Positions 44,604-46,326 of a stretch of DNA of 46,326 nt are shown here, in pieces (position 1 is the stretch's first letter; each line of letters begins with the position of its first letter). The DNA comes from Burkholderiales bacterium (GTDB lineage Bacteria > Pseudomonadota > Gammaproteobacteria > Burkholderiales > SG8-39), in the NCBI GenBank assembly GCA_014860395.1, contig JACZJU010000109.1:1-46326 (forward strand), in the 5' to 3' direction. The notes beneath the pieces are model-generated. The model was given only the letters and a program-made list of their open reading frames with translations. It was not told the origin of the DNA and searched no databases. A program made the translations under genes and the position numbers.

Positions 44604-45272
44604 ATGGACTACGGGCCGCTACAGCGAAAGCTGGGATACAGTTTCGCGCAGGCGTCCCTGCTGCAACAGGCGCTGACCCACCGCAGCCATAGCACCCCGC
44701 ACAACGAGCGCCTGGAGTTTCTCGGCGACAGTGTCCTCAATTGCAGCATCGCCGATGAGTTGTACCATCGGTTCAGCGAACTTAAGGAAGGCGAGTTGTC
44801 GCGACTGCGCGCCAACCTGGTGCGGCAGGAGACCTTGGCCGGATTGGCGCAGGATCTGGAATTGGGAACATATTTGCGCCTGGGCGAGGGTGAATTGAAG
44901 AGCGGTGGCTTCCGCCGTCCTTCCATCCTGGCCGACGGCTTGGAAGCTTTGATTGGCGCCGTCTTCCTGGATGGCGGTTTCGCCGCGGCCCAGGGCGTGA
45001 TCCGCGCCCTGTACGCGTCCTTGCTCGAGCACCTGGACCCGCAAACCCTGGGCAAGGATCCAAAGACCTTGCTGCAGGAACTGCTGCAAGCTCGCAAAAT
45101 CCCGCTGCCGCAATATGCTGTGGTCGCGACCCAGGGCGCTGCGCATAAGCAGCTGTTTGAGGTCGAATGCCAGATCCCGCAGCTCGCAATCCGCACCACC
45201 GGCTTCGGCGCCAGCCGCCGCATCGCCGAGCAGGAAGCGGCGCAGCTTGCCTTCGGGCAGATGCGCAAGTGA
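44604..45272 (+). CDS. rnc: Ribonuclease III
   Basis: Double-strand RNA endonuclease of 222 residues that processes rRNA precursors. The catalytic domain has the signature [13 protein letters not shown] and the second acidic motif [15 protein letters not shown]; the C-terminal double-stranded-RNA-binding domain begins at about residue 150 ([20 protein letters not shown]) and ends [15 protein letters not shown]. The ATG at 44604 begins the family N-terminus ([14 protein letters not shown]); the frame is open upstream without similarity. The stop overlaps the era GTG start by four bases. Confidence 0.95.
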   Translation: MDYGPLQRKLGYSFAQASLLQQALTHRSHSTPHNERLEFLGDSVLNCSIADELYHRFSELKEGELSRLRANLVRQETLAGLAQDLELGTYLRLGEGELKSGGFRRPSILADGLEALIGAVFLDGGFAAAQGVIRALYASLLEHLDPQTLGKDPKTLLQELLQARKIPLPQYAVVATQGAAHKQLFEVECQIPQLAIRTTGFGASRRIAEQEAAQLAFGQMRK

Positions 45273-46162
45273 ACACCACCGACTTTCGCTGCGGCACCAT
45301 CGCCATAATCGGGCGGCCCAACGTGGGCAAGTCCACGCTGCTGAACCACCTGGTAGGGGAAAAAGTCAGCATCACGTCGCGCAAGGCGCAGACCACGCGC
45401 CATCGCATCACCGGCATACTTAGCAGCGCAGATGCGCAGTACATATTTGTCGATACGCCCGGTTTTCAGACCAAGAACGCCAGCGCGCTGAATCGCCTGA
45501 TGAACCGCAGCATTACGCAGGCTCTGCAGGACGTGGACGTGATCCTGGTGGTCATCGAGGCCGGGCGCATCAGCCGCGAAGATCGTCAGGTGTTTAATTT
45601 GTTGCCGGCGGGGCGGCCGGCGGTCTTGGCGTTGAACAAGATCGATCGCATGGCGGACAAGAAACAGCTGTTGCCCTTGCTGGCGCAGTTGCAGGCCGAG
45701 TGCAGCTTCGCGGATATCGTGCCGGTCAGCGCAAAAAGCGGGGAGCAGGCGCAGCAATTGCTGCAGGCGCTGCGCGCGCACCTGCCGCAGCAGCCGGCGA
45801 TCCACCCCGAGGGAGAGATCACCGATCGCAGCGAACGCTTTCTTGCGGCCGAGCTGGTGCGGGAGAAAATATTTCGCCAGCTCGGGGACGAATTGCCCTA
45901 CGGCGCCAGCACTACCATCGAAAAATTCGAAACCGAAGGCAAGCTGCGCCGTATTCACGTGGCTATCATCGTCGACAAAGCCAGCCACAAGGCGATGGTC
46001 ATCGGCAAAGGCGGCGAAAAGCTGAAGCAGATCGGAACCGACGCGCGGCGCGACATGGAGAAACTGTTCGGTGGCAAGGTCTTCCTGCAGATCTGGGTCA
46101 AGGTCAAACACGGCTGGGCCGACGACGAGCGCACACTGAAGAACCTCGGATTCGAGCCATGA
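45269..46162 (+). CDS. era: GTPase Era
   Basis: Ribosome-assembly GTPase of 297 residues that binds 16S rRNA. G1 is GRPNVGKST, followed by [14 protein letters not shown]3 DTPGFQ, G4 NKID and G5 SAK; the C-terminal KH domain has [20 protein letters not shown]. The start is GTG overlapping the rnc stop (GTGA); the frame is open 34 codons further up inside rnc. Its own stop overlaps recO by four bases (ATGA), so rnc, era and recO are coupled. Confidence 0.96.
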   Translation: MNTTDFRCGTIAIIGRPNVGKSTLLNHLVGEKVSITSRKAQTTRHRITGILSSADAQYIFVDTPGFQTKNASALNRLMNRSITQALQDVDVILVVIEAGRISREDRQVFNLLPAGRPAVLALNKIDRMADKKQLLPLLAQLQAECSFADIVPVSAKSGEQAQQLLQALRAHLPQQPAIHPEGEITDRSERFLAAELVREKIFRQLGDELPYGASTTIEKFETEGKLRRIHVAIIVDKASHKAMVIGKGGEKLKQIGTDARRDMEKLFGGKVFLQIWVKVKHGWADDERTLKNLGFEP

Positions 46163-46326
46163 ACGCGCGCGCGCGACAAGACAATCAGCCCGGGTACGTA
46201 CTGCATACCTACGCATACCGCGAGACCAGCCTGGTGGTGGAGACTTTCACGCGCTCGCACGGCCGCGTCGCCATGGTGGCGCGTGGCGCCAAGCGCCCGC
46301 GTTCTGCGCTGCGGGGCAACATCATG
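46159..46326 (+). CDS. recO: DNA repair protein RecO, N-terminal part, cut by window edge
   Basis: The first 56 codons of a frame still open at the window end. The sequence after a short basic lead reads [20 protein letters not shown] then [19 protein letters not shown], the OB-fold N-terminus of RecO, which helps RecA load on single-stranded DNA. The ATG overlaps the era stop. The position after era is the standard one. Confidence 0.9.
   Translation, partial: MNARARQDNQPGYVLHTYAYRETSLVVETFTRSHGRVAMVARGAKRPRSALRGNIM

Overview
The window is a GC-rich bacterial chromosome segment. Its gene families and gene order (rpmF-plsX-fabHDG-acpP-fabF, then rpoE-rseA-rseB-mucD, then lepA-lepB-rnc-era-recO) point to a betaproteobacterium able to respire nitrate. 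No species is named because no rRNA or other diagnostic marker is present. Almost every gene belongs to a known family. I did not find a convincing new multi-gene system. The more unusual signals are in intergenic regions and in the set of nitrate transporters.

Left part (1-15922): the end of an ABC exporter ATPase is followed by a nitrate respiration locus. The sensor/regulator pair narX-narL reads leftward. Rightward are two separate NarK transporters (one with an extra hydrophobic insertion), narGHJI (membrane-bound nitrate reductase) and a fused NarK1-NarK2 transporter. Together they sense nitrate, import it, reduce it to nitrite on the cytoplasmic side and export the nitrite. All iron-sulphur, molybdenum and haem ligands that I looked for are present.

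Middle part (15938-22468): a leftward cluster encodes a CaiB/BaiF-type CoA-transferase and a complete branched-chain-amino-acid-type ABC importer (livKHMGF). Next to it is a rightward low-molecular-weight protein tyrosine phosphatase. Coupling of a CoA-transferase to the importer suggests that an organic acid may be the substrate.

Housekeeping part (22536-31270): rne (RNase E with an Arg/Gly/Glu-rich tail) diverges from rluC across a 357-base gap that should hold the long rne leader. A run of overlapping or closely packed genes follows: HAD phosphatase, Rieske protein and a SppA-type protease. Next come a palindrome-packed gap, an RsmI-like methyltransferase, a YceF/Maf pyrophosphatase, a DUF4124 protein with no ordinary start codon, and yceD behind a strong promoter that would give an almost leaderless mRNA.

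Right part (31324-46326): rpmF, which is only 59 codons, and the fatty-acid/phospholipid synthesis cluster end at a palindromic element with a terminator-like stem. A YgfX/CptA-like membrane protein follows, and its stop codon overlaps a predicted sigma-E promoter for the envelope-stress operon rpoE-rseA-rseB-mucD. A small glutaredoxin-like protein comes next. A terminator-like hairpin then sits directly on the start of lepA, followed by lepB, a DUF4845 protein, rnc, era and the first 56 codons of recO.

I saw no tRNA or rRNA gene, insertion sequence, CRISPR array, phage gene or attachment site.
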